DNA of 64,000 bases. It comes from JAITWN01 sp964437335. GTDB taxonomy: Bacteria > Pseudomonadota > Gammaproteobacteria > SZUA-140. The position numbers and the translations under genes are program-made. The stretch covers positions 7,810 to 71,809 of the forward strand of contig CAYTGL010000014.1 of NCBI GenBank assembly GCA_964437335.1, read 5' to 3'. This document shows positions 1 to 8,711 of this stretch, one piece after another (position 1 is the stretch's first letter; each line of letters begins with the position of its first letter). The notes under the pieces were generated by a model, which had not been told where the DNA came from, ran no database searches, and saw only the letters and a list, made by a program, of their open reading frames with translations.

Positions 1-1
1 C

Positions 2-778
2 GCGGTGATCAACCGGGTTCGCACGCGCTTGTCCCGCATCAAGGGCGGTCAGCTGGCTGGATATCTCCGCGGGCGCAGGGCGCTCCAGCTGCTGATCTCG
101 GATGTCCCGGGCGATGATCCGGCGACGATCGGCTCGGGGCTGCTATCGGTTGCCTCCGACGAGTCCATGCCTGTCCCGGATCAAGAATTGCCTGGCTGGT
201 TGCAGGCGATGCTCGCGGTCATGGCGGGATCCCCGGCCGGACGGGATGCCCCGTCGATCGATACCCGTATCATCGCAACGTCACGGGATGCGTGTCGCGC
301 CGCCGCCGCTCGGGCGCGTGCGCTCGGTTATCCGGCGCGCCTGCATGAATCACCGTTGAGCGGAGACGCGGCCGGGGCAGGCCAGGCCATCGCCGCCGCG
401 TTGGCCGACGGTCCGCCGGGCATGTGGATACAGGGCGGAGAAACGGTCGTCCGCCTGCCGGACACCCCCGGTCGTGGCGGCCGCTGTCAGAGTCTTGCGC
501 TTGCCGCTGCGATCGATATCGCCGGACACGAGGATCTGTACCTGCTCGCCGCCGGGACCGATGGCGGCGACGGACCCGGTTTGGCCGCCGGCGCGCTGGT
601 CGACGGCGGCACGGTCACGCGGGGAGAACGCGCAGGCCTCGATGCCAGGCGTTGCCTGCTTCAGGCCGATGCGGGCAGTTTTCTTGATCTTGCCAGCGAC
701 CTGATATATACCGGGCCAGGGAGCACCAACGTGATGGATCTCGTCCTCGGGCTCAAGGCAGTTGCCGGGTCGGAGTGA
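2..778 (+). CDS. Glycerate 2-kinase (MOFRL family), 5' end missing
   Basis: This is the C-terminal part of a type-2 glycerate kinase, also annotated as hydroxypyruvate reductase TtuD/GckA. Such enzymes phosphorylate glycerate to 2-phosphoglycerate in the cytoplasm. The frame is already open at the window edge, so the true start lies upstream. Visible family signatures are an N-terminal LSRIKGGQLA stretch, ISDVPGDDPATIGSG about 30 residues in, a GGETVV strand, GGRCQSLALA, the glycine-rich AAGTDGGDGPG near residue 185, and a terminal GSTNVMDLVLGLK. Glycerate kinase feeds lower glycolysis, which fits the PEP synthase and phosphoglucomutase genes that follow. The next gene begins about 140 bases downstream. 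Confidence 0.9.
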   Translation, partial: AVINRVRTRLSRIKGGQLAGYLRGRRALQLLISDVPGDDPATIGSGLLSVASDESMPVPDQELPGWLQAMLAVMAGSPAGRDAPSIDTRIIATSRDACRAAAARARALGYPARLHESPLSGDAAGAGQAIAAALADGPPGMWIQGGETVVRLPDTPGRGGRCQSLALAAAIDIAGHEDLYLLAAGTDGGDGPGLAAGALVDGGTVTRGERAGLDARRCLLQADAGSFLDLASDLIYTGPGSTNVMDLVLGLKAVAGSE

Positions 779-915
779 GTCGACGGATGACCACGCGTGC
801 AGCAGCCATGGATTACAAAAATGGCGCGCCGGACAGATCAAGCCGGCCGCGGGAAGGTCCGATAACCCTGAATGTCATGTATCAGACAGCCAGTCGCTCG
901 ACAGCGGGGGAACGG

Positions 916-1389
916 ATGAATCCGGGGGGGCGGTTTTGCCGCCAGTTCGGTAGCAGGCTTCTGTTCGTCCTGTTATTGCTTTTGTGGACGCCCATGGCGG
1001 CCGCCGAATTCGATTTGTGTGTCATCGGCAACCCGGGCCTCAGCGTCTCGGCGCTGAGCGAGCAGACTGTCAGAGACCTCTATCTCGGTAAGTCCGTGCA
1101 GTTCAACAACGGGACGCGTGTCGAGATCATCGATCTGCCAGCCGGTCATCCTCTCAGAAACAACTTCTATATCAATGTAATAGGGAGGGATCCCGGGCAG
1201 ATGCGGGCCTACTGGGCCAAGCGCGTATTCACTGGCAAGGGTTCGCCGCCTGAAACCCGCCCCGACGAGCGGTCCGTTGTGCGCTGGGTCGCCGCGGGAC
1301 CGGGACGCATCGCCTACGTCAGCGCGGACATGGTCGACGATACCGTCAAGGTGTTGTTGCGGAAGCAGGTTAACGGGCCAGCCCAATAA
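916..1389 (+). CDS. Small PstS-like periplasmic substrate-binding protein
   Basis: This protein of 157 residues resembles one lobe of phosphate ABC transporter binding proteins (PstS-like). The chosen ATG follows a GGGGGAA ribosome-binding site. It gives a normal signal peptide: arginines, a LLFVLLLLLW core, then AAA before E. The frame is open about 47 codons further upstream, but that stretch would bury the signal peptide. The mature part has SEQTVRDLYLGK, followed by MRAYWAKRVFTGKG and a GRIAYVSADM segment typical of these short proteins. At this length it is too small for a full PstS. No transporter subunits are nearby; the next gene, 26 bases on, is an outer-membrane barrel. The ligand is unknown. 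Confidence 0.7.
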   Translation: MNPGGRFCRQFGSRLLFVLLLLLWTPMAAAEFDLCVIGNPGLSVSALSEQTVRDLYLGKSVQFNNGTRVEIIDLPAGHPLRNNFYINVIGRDPGQMRAYWAKRVFTGKGSPPETRPDERSVVRWVAAGPGRIAYVSADMVDDTVKVLLRKQVNGPAQ

Positions 1390-1415
1390 ACAGACAGCGG
1401 TTGACGGGAGACATC

Positions 1416-2570
1416 ATGAACGCGCTACGGAGCAGATTCGGTTGGCTGGCAGGGGCCGCGCTGGCGCTTGGGGCTGGCGGGAATGCGGCGGCGCTCGACG
1501 TCGGGGCCTTTGGCGACATGAGCCTGGCCCACACCCGATCGTCGACGAGCGAACCCAGTTTCCGGCTCGGCAGCCTTGATCTCTATGCGATGCAACACAT
1601 CGACGACCGTACCCGTGCGCTGTTCGAAGTCCAGGTCCAGACCTTCACCGGCGATGCGATGGAAATCGAGATCCAGCGCTTCTGGATCATGCGCGAGTTT
1701 TCCGATGCGTTCAATATCGGGATCGGACGTTTCCACTCCCCGATCGGTTACTGGAATCGCCATTACCATCACGGCATCCTGCTGCAGGATACCGTCAACA
1801 GGCCGTTCGTCCTCAGCTTCGAGGGTGGCGTGAACGCGATTATCCCGGTGCACCTGATAGGCATCCTCGCCGAGGGCGATCTGCCCTGGGGGCTGCGCTA
1901 CGAGGCGGCGGTCGCGAACAGCAACACCATCAACTCCTCGTCAACCACCCAGCGACTGACTGTCCCGAACCGGGCCGATCTCAACCCCGGAAAATCGCTG
2001 TTCGGGCGCATTCACTATGGCCGTTTCGCCGCTCCGTTCAAACCCGGCGTCTTCTTCCTGAGTAACGACGTCGTGGAATCGGCCCCGGCAACCGCGCCGT
2101 TATGTGGTGATCCTCCGGTGGGTGGTTGCAGCCTCGTCCCCCGTGGTTCGCCGCTCGTCACGCAGATGCTGTACGGCGCCGACTTCCGTTACGAACGCGG
2201 CCGTTTCGACATCATGGCGGAATATTACCGGATCGTGAACGATGCCAGCCCCGGCGTGGGCGACGGGCGCAAGCACGACTCGGACGCCTGGTGGGCGCAG
2301 TTCGGTTACCAGTTCACCGACCAGCTCAAGGCGACCTATCGTTACGAGTCGCTCGATTTTGACAGCGAACCCGGCAATGTGGATCCGTATTATATGGATC
2401 CCCGCCTGATCGGCCGGCAAGCGATCGGCACCGAACATCGCAATGTCTATGCGTTGCGCTACGACTTCAGCGAATCGAATGCGATCATGCTCGAGGTCAA
2501 TATCCGCGATCCCCAGATCGGGACGACATCGGCGACGACCTTCCTGAGCTGGGCCTTCGTGATGTACTAG
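1416..2570 (+). CDS. Outer-membrane beta-barrel (porin-like) protein
   Basis: This protein of 384 residues has a signal peptide ending in NAAA and then many alternating amphipathic strands, such as DLYAMQHIDDRTRALFEVQVQ and YRYESLDFDS. It ends in a short aromatic strand, FLSWAFVMY, as expected for a barrel inserted by BamA. The ATG follows GGGAG at a good distance; an upstream in-frame TTG is less likely. It probably forms an operon with the preceding PstS-like gene, suggesting a substrate captured or sensed in the envelope, but that is inference. Its stop codon overlaps the stop of the convergent ppsA gene by four bases. The specific porin family was not identified. Confidence 0.7.
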   Translation: MNALRSRFGWLAGAALALGAGGNAAALDVGAFGDMSLAHTRSSTSEPSFRLGSLDLYAMQHIDDRTRALFEVQVQTFTGDAMEIEIQRFWIMREFSDAFNIGIGRFHSPIGYWNRHYHHGILLQDTVNRPFVLSFEGGVNAIIPVHLIGILAEGDLPWGLRYEAAVANSNTINSSSTTQRLTVPNRADLNPGKSLFGRIHYGRFAAPFKPGVFFLSNDVVESAPATAPLCGDPPVGGCSLVPRGSPLVTQMLYGADFRYERGRFDIMAEYYRIVNDASPGVGDGRKHDSDAWWAQFGYQFTDQLKATYRYESLDFDSEPGNVDPYYMDPRLIGRQAIGTEHRNVYALRYDFSESNAIMLEVNIRDPQIGTTSATTFLSWAFVMY

Positions 2571-4966
2571 GGAACCGAACGACTCGCCTCGATGTCCAGC
2601 ACGACCTGGGTCATCGGGATGACGCTGTCGGCATTCAGCGAGATCGAGTCGATGCCATGCTCGACCAGCCAGCGGGTGAGGTCCGGATAATCCGACGGCG
2701 CCTGGCCGCAGATGCCGATATACTTGCCGCGCGCCCGGCAGGCCCGGATCGCCATCTCCATCAGCATCAGCACTGCCTCGTCCCGCTCGTCGAATCCGCT
2801 CACGATGCCGGAATCCCGGTCGACGCCGAGCGTGAGCTGCGTCAGGTCGTTCGAGCCGATCGAGAAGCCGTCGAAATGCTCGAGAAAGCGGTCGGCCAGC
2901 AGTGGATTCGACGGGATCTCGCACATCATGTAGACCTTGAGGCCATTATCGCCGCGCTTGAGGCCGTGTTTTTCCAGCAGCGCGATTACGTCAATGCCTT
3001 CCTTCACGGTGCGCACGAACGGAATCATCAGGGCGACGTTGTCGAGGCCGATGACCTCGCGCACGGACTTCATTGCCGCGCATTCGAGTTCGAAGCACGC
3101 GGCGAACGACTCCGATGAATAGCGTCCGGCGCCGCGCCAGCCGATCATCGGATTTTCCTCTTTCGGCTCGAAACCGCCGCCGCCGATCAGCGAGGCGTAT
3201 TCGTTCGATTTGAAATCGCTCAGGCGCACGATCACCGGCTTCGGATAAAAGGCCGCCGCAATCATGCCGACGCCTTCGGCGAGACGCTGGATGTAGAAAC
3301 TCTTCCGGTCCGGGTAGCCGGCAACGATGCGGTCGATGTCCTGCCGGGTTTTTTCATCGAGGCCGTCATATTCGAGCAGCGCCCGCGGATGGATCCGGAT
3401 GCTGTTGTTGATGATGAACTCGAGGCGTGCGAGCCCCACGCCGTCGTTCGGCATCCGGGCGCTCGCGAAGGCCTGCTCGGAGTTGCCGACGTTCATCATG
3501 ATCTTCGTGCGGGGGCGCCGGTCGCTCGACAGGTCCAGGCGTTTGGTCTCGAATTCCTGCTTTCCTTCATAGATGTTGCCGGTGTCGCCCTCGGCGCAGG
3601 ACACGGTGACTTCGGCGCCGCCGGTGATCAGTTGCGTCGCCTCGCCACAGCCGACAACGGCGGGTATCCCGAGCTCGCGGGCGACGATTGCGGCATGACA
3701 GGTGCGCCCGCCCCGGTTGGTGACGATGCCCGCGGCTATTTTCATGACCGGCTCCCAGTCGGGATCGGTAATGTCGGTGACGAGGATCTCGCCCGGCTTG
3801 AGCTCTCCCATCTGGGCGGCTTCGAAGATGACGCGCGCCCGGCCGGCTGCGATCCGGCCGCCGACACTCTTGCCGGACACGATCAGGCGGCCGCGCGTCT
3901 TCAGCGAGTAGACCTCGTGATAACGCGTGTCGGCGAGTGACTGCACGGTCTCCGGGCGCGCCTGCACGATGTACAGTTCACCGCTCCTGCCGTCTTTCGC
4001 CCATTCGATGTCCATCGGCATGAAGCGCCCGGATTTGGCGGAGTAGTGCTTTTCGATGACGATCGCGCCGCGGGCGAGTTCGAGTATCTCGTCGTCGCTC
4101 AGTGAAAACCGCTCGCGCTCCTCGCGGCGCACCCGCACGTTGCGGGTCGAGATGCCGGCGGCGGTGTCGCCGGTGTAGATCATCTTGATGGCCTTCTCGC
4201 CAAGCTGGCGCTTGATGATCGGGCGGAAGCCTTTCTCCAGCATCGGCTTGGAGACATAGAACTCGTCGGGGTTGACCTTGCCCTGAACCACGTTTTCGCC
4301 GAGCCCGTAGGCGGATGTGATGAAGACGACATCGCGGAATCCGGTCTCGGTGTCAATCGTGAACATGACGCCGGAAGTCCCGAGATCCGAGCGCACCATC
4401 TTCTGGATGCCGATCGACAGCGCGACGTCCATATGAGCGAAGCCGTGGTGCGTGCGATAGGAGATCGCGCGATCCGTGAACAGCGAGCCGAATACCTGGC
4501 GGCAGGTGGTCAGCAGGTGCGGCACGCCCCGGATATTGAGATAGGTATCCTGCTGTCCGGCGAACGAGGCGGCCGGCAGGTCCTCGGCGGTCGCGGAACT
4601 GCGCACGGCGACGTCCGGGTTCGGACCGAATTCCTCGCCGAGCTTGCGGTAGGCGGAGACGATCTCCTCGGCCAGATCCTCAGGCAACTCGCTGTACATG
4701 ATCCATTCCCGGATGATCGCAGCGCTGTAGGAGAGCGCCTTGACATCGGTGACATCGAGACGATCGAGCACCTCGGAGATTTTGGCGGTGAGATTATTGT
4801 GTTCGAGAAAATACCGGTAACCGTCCGCGGTGATCGCGAATCCGTCCGGCACCTTGACCCCATGCGCGGATAGCGCGTTGTACATCTCGCCGAGCGAGGC
4901 GTTCTTGCCGCCGACCAGCGCGATATCGCCGATGCCGAGGTCGGAGAATTCGCGGATATATGCCAT
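2567..4966 (-). CDS. ppsA: Phosphoenolpyruvate synthase
   Basis: PpsA converts pyruvate, ATP and water to phosphoenolpyruvate, AMP and phosphate, the entry step of gluconeogenesis from C3 acids. The protein has 799 residues, the normal length. It has the N-terminal ATP-grasp domain beginning VGGKNASLGEM, VAVRSSATAEDLP near residue 122, the swivelling phosphohistidine motif GGRTCHAAIVARELGIP with His near residue 424, and a C-terminal PEP-binding barrel ending around IGICGQAPSDYP, whose Cys is the catalytic proton donor. The start ATG follows GGGAG; a TTG two codons upstream is possible. It lies 53 bases downstream of pgm on the same strand and probably shares its transcript. Confidence 0.97.
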   Translation of the reverse strand: MAYIREFSDLGIGDIALVGGKNASLGEMYNALSAHGVKVPDGFAITADGYRYFLEHNNLTAKISEVLDRLDVTDVKALSYSAAIIREWIMYSELPEDLAEEIVSAYRKLGEEFGPNPDVAVRSSATAEDLPAASFAGQQDTYLNIRGVPHLLTTCRQVFGSLFTDRAISYRTHHGFAHMDVALSIGIQKMVRSDLGTSGVMFTIDTETGFRDVVFITSAYGLGENVVQGKVNPDEFYVSKPMLEKGFRPIIKRQLGEKAIKMIYTGDTAAGISTRNVRVRREERERFSLSDDEILELARGAIVIEKHYSAKSGRFMPMDIEWAKDGRSGELYIVQARPETVQSLADTRYHEVYSLKTRGRLIVSGKSVGGRIAAGRARVIFEAAQMGELKPGEILVTDITDPDWEPVMKIAAGIVTNRGGRTCHAAIVARELGIPAVVGCGEATQLITGGAEVTVSCAEGDTGNIYEGKQEFETKRLDLSSDRRPRTKIMMNVGNSEQAFASARMPNDGVGLARLEFIINNSIRIHPRALLEYDGLDEKTRQDIDRIVAGYPDRKSFYIQRLAEGVGMIAAAFYPKPVIVRLSDFKSNEYASLIGGGGFEPKEENPMIGWRGAGRYSSESFAACFELECAAMKSVREVIGLDNVALMIPFVRTVKEGIDVIALLEKHGLKRGDNGLKVYMMCEIPSNPLLADRFLEHFDGFSIGSNDLTQLTLGVDRDSGIVSGFDERDEAVLMLMEMAIRACRARGKYIGICGQAPSDYPDLTRWLVEHGIDSISLNADSVIPMTQVVLDIEASRSVP

Positions 4967-5019
4967 GACCAAGCTCCCTGACTGGCGGCTGACGCTGACG
5001 CTGACTCTGGCGCTGGCGA

Positions 5020-6654
5020 TCAGGTGATCACGGTCGGGCCGCCGCGCCCGGTTCGCTGCAGCACGCCTGAAAGCCGGTTCGCGATCGTGATCAGGTCTGC
5101 AAGCATCTCCTGGGTATCGTGATTGTGCCGGCCCGCCTCGGCGACGAATTTTTCGATGTAGACCCGCAGGGTCGCGCCTTCGGTGCCTGTGCCGGACAAG
5201 CGGTAGACAATCCGGGAATCGTCTTTGAAGCCGATCCGGAGGCCCTGTCCTTCGGTGACCGATCCGTCGACCGGATCGGTATAACTGAAATCATCGCTGA
5301 AGGCGACCACATAGTCGCCGATCCTCCGGCCGGGGAGTTTTCCCAGTTTGAGACGCAATTCTTCGATCATTTCGTTTGCGATGCCGGCTTCGAGCATTTC
5401 ATAGTCATGGCGCGTGTAGTAATTGCGGCCGAAGGTCGCCCAGTGATCGCGCACGATCTGCTCGACCGAGCGATGGCGCACCGCGAGGATGTTCAGCCAG
5501 AACAGCACCGCCCACAGTCCGTCTTTTTCACGCAGATGGTTCGAGCCGGCGCCGAAACTTTCCTCGCCGCATAGCGTGATCCGGCCGCTGTCGAGGAGGT
5601 TGCCGAAATACTTCCATCCGGTCGGCGTCTCATAGCATGCGATGCCGAGCGATTCCGCGACACGATCGAGGGCCCGGCTGGTCGGCATCGAACGCGCGAC
5701 GCCAGCGAGTGTTTCATGATAGCCCGGGACATCGGCGGCATTGGCGGCGAGGATCGCGATGCTGTCGCTCGGGGTGACGAAGAATCGGCGGCCGAGGATC
5801 ATGTTGCGGTCGCCGTCGCCGTCCGACGCGGTACCGAGATCCGGGGCGCTCTGGGAATACATGATCTCGACGAGTTCCGCGGCGTAGGTCAGGTTCGGGT
5901 CCGGGTGTCCGCCGCCGAAATCGTGGAGCGGCGTCCCGTTGATGACCGTGCCGGGCAGCGCGCCGAGGCGACGTTCGAGGATCTCGCTCGCATAGGGACC
6001 GGTCACGGCGTGCATCGCATCGAAGCACAAATTGAACATCCCGCTGGAAAGGAGGTCACGGATGCGGTTGAAATCGAACAGCGACTCCATCAGTTCGGCA
6101 TAGTCGTCGACCGGATCGACGATCTCGATCCGGGTCCTGCCGGCCACATGCGAGCCGGTCTTGCCGAGTTCGAGATCGGGCGCATCGAGGATGGTGAACT
6201 CGCGGATCGCGAGCGTCTCCCGATAAATCGCATCGGTGATCCTGGCAGGCGCCGGGCCGCCGTTTTCGGTATTGAACTTGATGCCGAAATCGCCGTGCAC
6301 GCCACCGGGATTGTGGCTCGCGGACAGGATGATGCCGCCGTCGGCGCCGTGCTTGCGGATCAGGCACGAGGCCGCAGGCGTCGACAGCAGGCCGTCGCGG
6401 CCGACGATCAGCCGCCCGGCGCCGTTCGCGGCGGCTATCCGGATGATCGTCTGGATCGCTTCCGCGTTGTAATATCGACCGTCGCCGCCGACGACGAGGG
6501 TTTTCCCCTCTGCGCCCCCGAGGGCGTTGAAAAGCGACTGGATGAAGTTCTCGAGGTAACGAGGTTGCCTGAACGTGGCGACCTTTTTCCTGAGGCCCGA
6601 GGTGCCCGGCTTCTGGTCTTCAAACGGAGTGGTTTCGACGGCGCGGATTTTCAT
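5020..6654 (-). CDS. pgm: Phosphoglucomutase, glucose-1-phosphate forming
   Basis: The enzyme interconverts glucose 6-phosphate and glucose 1-phosphate, the precursor used by GlgC elsewhere in this window. It has 544 residues and belongs to the PGM1-like type, with TTPFEDQKPGTSGLRKKV at the N terminus. The phosphoserine loop is SASHNPGG near residue 113 and the metal loop is DGDGDR near residue 288. A C-terminal GTGTEG motif contacts phosphate. The chosen ATG matches the usual family start; a TTG six codons upstream would add MNESRI, and neither has a strong ribosome-binding site. Together with ppsA downstream it makes a gluconeogenic pair leading to sugar nucleotides and glycogen. Confidence 0.95.
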   Translation of the reverse strand: MKIRAVETTPFEDQKPGTSGLRKKVATFRQPRYLENFIQSLFNALGGAEGKTLVVGGDGRYYNAEAIQTIIRIAAANGAGRLIVGRDGLLSTPAASCLIRKHGADGGIILSASHNPGGVHGDFGIKFNTENGGPAPARITDAIYRETLAIREFTILDAPDLELGKTGSHVAGRTRIEIVDPVDDYAELMESLFDFNRIRDLLSSGMFNLCFDAMHAVTGPYASEILERRLGALPGTVINGTPLHDFGGGHPDPNLTYAAELVEIMYSQSAPDLGTASDGDGDRNMILGRRFFVTPSDSIAILAANAADVPGYHETLAGVARSMPTSRALDRVAESLGIACYETPTGWKYFGNLLDSGRITLCGEESFGAGSNHLREKDGLWAVLFWLNILAVRHRSVEQIVRDHWATFGRNYYTRHDYEMLEAGIANEMIEELRLKLGKLPGRRIGDYVVAFSDDFSYTDPVDGSVTEGQGLRIGFKDDSRIVYRLSGTGTEGATLRVYIEKFVAEAGRHNHDTQEMLADLITIANRLSGVLQRTGRGGPTVIT

Positions 6655-6701
6655 GATGCGGGATTCATTCAATCACAGATGGTCGATATTTGCGAGTGTT
6701 C

Positions 6702-6707
6702 TATAAT
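6702..6707 (+). promoter_or_regulatory. Possible -10 box upstream of htpG
   Basis: A perfect TATAAT lies 52 bases before the htpG ATG in the pgm/htpG divergent region. No good -35 box sits 16 to 18 bases upstream. A sigma-32-like CCCCATTA occurs at 6729-6736, but it is so close to the ribosome-binding site that transcription would begin inside it. The call rests on the -10 match alone. Confidence 0.3.
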
Positions 6708-6759
6708 AACCGGTTTAAAGGGATCTGACCCCATTAACCCCGGGAGGTAGACTTTGACG

Positions 6760-8667
6760 ATGTCCGTGGAGACTCACAAGGAAACGCTGCAATTCCAGGC
6801 CGAGGCCCGGCAGTTGCTGAAGCTGATGATCCATTCGCTGTATTCGAACAGCGAGATCTTCCTGCGCGAGCTGATCTCGAACGCCTCCGACGCCTGCGAC
6901 AAGCTGCGCTTCGAGGCGCTGTCCGACGACGCGCTGTACGAGGGCGAGGCCGCGCTCCGGGTACGGGTCTCCTGTGACAGGCATGCCCGCACGATCACGA
7001 TCAGCGACAACGGCATCGGGATGAATCGCCACGAGGTTGCGGAGAATATCGGCACCATCGCCGGGTCCGGCACACGGCGCTTTTTCGAGTCGCTGAGCGG
7101 CGATGAATCGAAGGATGCGAAACTGATAGGCCAGTTCGGCGTCGGTTTCTATTCCGCGTTCATCGTCGCGGACCGGGTAGTGCTGACGACCCGCCGCGCT
7201 GGTCTCGGCCCCGAACACGGCGCGCGCTGGGAGTCGGACGGTGAGGGCGAATACACCCTCGAGACGATCGAGCGCCGCGCGCGTGGCACCGAGATCGTGC
7301 TGCACCTGCGCGAAGGCCAGGATGAGTTTCTCGACGGGCATCGCCTGCGCGCGATCATTCGCCGCTATTCGGACAGCTTGTCGCTGCCGGTCGAGATGCC
7401 CGCGGAAAAGCAGGGCGATGACAAGGCATCAGATGACAAGGCATCAACGGACACCTGGGAGCAGGTCAACCGGGCCTCCGCGCTGTGGACGCGACCGCGC
7501 AGCGAGATCAGCGACGGGGAATACAACGACTTCTATCGCCATGTCGCCCATGATTTCGAGGATCCGCTGGCGCGGCTGCACGTCCAGGTCGAGGGAAGGC
7601 AGACCTTCACTTCGCTGCTGTATATCCCGAAACGCGCACCGTTCGATCTGTGGGACCGCGAGCGCGGGCATGGCGTCAAGCTCTATGTCCGGCGCGTCTT
7701 CATCATGGACAATGCCGAGGGTTTGCTGCCCGGCTGGTTGCGTTTCGTGCGCGGCGTCGTCGATTCGGACGATCTGCCGCTGAACGTCTCGCGCGAGATG
7801 CTGCAGCACAACCGCCAGATCGACGTGATCCGCGGCTCACTGGTCAAGAAGCTGCTCGGCCAGTTGCAGGATATTGCGGAGAAGGAGCCGGACAGGTACC
7901 GGGAATTCTGGAAGGAGTTCGGCCGCGTTCTCAAGGAAGCGCCGGTCGAGGATCCGGGCAATACGGAGCAGGTCGCAAAGCTGCTGAGGTTTCCGTCGAC
8001 CCGCGACGACGGGAAAACGGAGGTCTCGCTCGACGACTACGCCGGTCAAATGAAGGAAGGGCAGGACCGCATCTGGTACATCACCGCCGAGTCGATGACC
8101 GCCGCGCTCAACAGCCCGCATCTGGAGATCTTCCGCAAGAAAGGCATCGAGGTGCTACTGCTGTGCGATCGCATCGACGAATGGCTGTTGTCCGGCCTGA
8201 CCGAATATGACGGCAAGTCGCTGCAGTCGGTTGCGCGCGGCGATCTCGCGCTGGAGGCGTTCGAGGACGCACAGGAGAAACAGGCGATCGACGCGGCTGC
8301 CGAGGCCCTCGGTGACCTCGCCGCGCGCATGAAGGCGGTTCTCTCGGGCCGGGTCGAGCAGGTGCGCCTGTCACATCGCCTGACCGATTCGCCCTCCTGC
8401 CTGGTCGTTGACCAGAACGACATGACGCTGAACCTGCGCCGCCTGCTCGAGGCCGCCGGGCAGAAACTGCCGGCCGGCAAGCCGATCCTCGAGCTCAATC
8501 CGCGTCATCCGCTGGTCGAGCGCCTCGGGAACGAGCGCGACGAGGGCCGCTTCGCGGACTGGTCGCATGTCCTTTATGAACAGGCGCTGCTCAGCGAAGG
8601 CGGGCAGCTCGAGGATCCGGCCGCGTTCGTCCGACGGCTGAACGGACTGCTGCTCGCGCAGGCCTGA
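6760..8667 (+). CDS. htpG: Molecular chaperone HtpG (bacterial Hsp90)
   Basis: HtpG is the cytoplasmic ATP-dependent Hsp90 chaperone. The 635-residue protein has the GHKL ATP-binding motifs in order: FLRELISNASDACDKLR, SDNGIGM and IGQFGVGFYSAFI. The middle domain follows, including the catalytic-loop segment LPLNVSREMLQHN. A GGGAGG site is at 6742-6747. It is 12 bases from the ATG and only six from an in-frame TTG at 6754, so the TTG start is also possible and would add two residues. The charged linker between N and middle domains holds a duplicated DDKAS repeat. Like other HtpG proteins it should respond to heat stress, though no clear sigma-32 promoter is visible. Confidence 0.97.
   Translation: MSVETHKETLQFQAEARQLLKLMIHSLYSNSEIFLRELISNASDACDKLRFEALSDDALYEGEAALRVRVSCDRHARTITISDNGIGMNRHEVAENIGTIAGSGTRRFFESLSGDESKDAKLIGQFGVGFYSAFIVADRVVLTTRRAGLGPEHGARWESDGEGEYTLETIERRARGTEIVLHLREGQDEFLDGHRLRAIIRRYSDSLSLPVEMPAEKQGDDKASDDKASTDTWEQVNRASALWTRPRSEISDGEYNDFYRHVAHDFEDPLARLHVQVEGRQTFTSLLYIPKRAPFDLWDRERGHGVKLYVRRVFIMDNAEGLLPGWLRFVRGVVDSDDLPLNVSREMLQHNRQIDVIRGSLVKKLLGQLQDIAEKEPDRYREFWKEFGRVLKEAPVEDPGNTEQVAKLLRFPSTRDDGKTEVSLDDYAGQMKEGQDRIWYITAESMTAALNSPHLEIFRKKGIEVLLLCDRIDEWLLSGLTEYDGKSLQSVARGDLALEAFEDAQEKQAIDAAAEALGDLAARMKAVLSGRVEQVRLSHRLTDSPSCLVVDQNDMTLNLRRLLEAAGQKLPAGKPILELNPRHPLVERLGNERDEGRFADWSHVLYEQALLSEGGQLEDPAAFVRRLNGLLLAQA
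7417..7446 (+). repeat. 15-bp tandem duplication inside htpG
   Basis: Two exact copies of GATGACAAGGCATCA stand head to tail and encode DDKAS twice in the charged linker. The duplication keeps the reading frame and lies where Hsp90 linkers vary in length. Confidence 0.9.
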
Positions 8668-8711
8668 CAGGCGCATCCGGCATTATCCCGACCACGACAG
8701 GAGAGCGAGGC

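Noticed and set aside
4988..5019. GCTGAC-type short repeats between pgm and ppsA
   Set aside because: Only about three imperfect units; too little to call a repeat element.
6711..6736. A sigma-32 heat-shock promoter for htpG (TTTAAA and CCCCATTA)
   Set aside because: The two boxes are only nine bases apart, and transcription would start within the ribosome-binding site.
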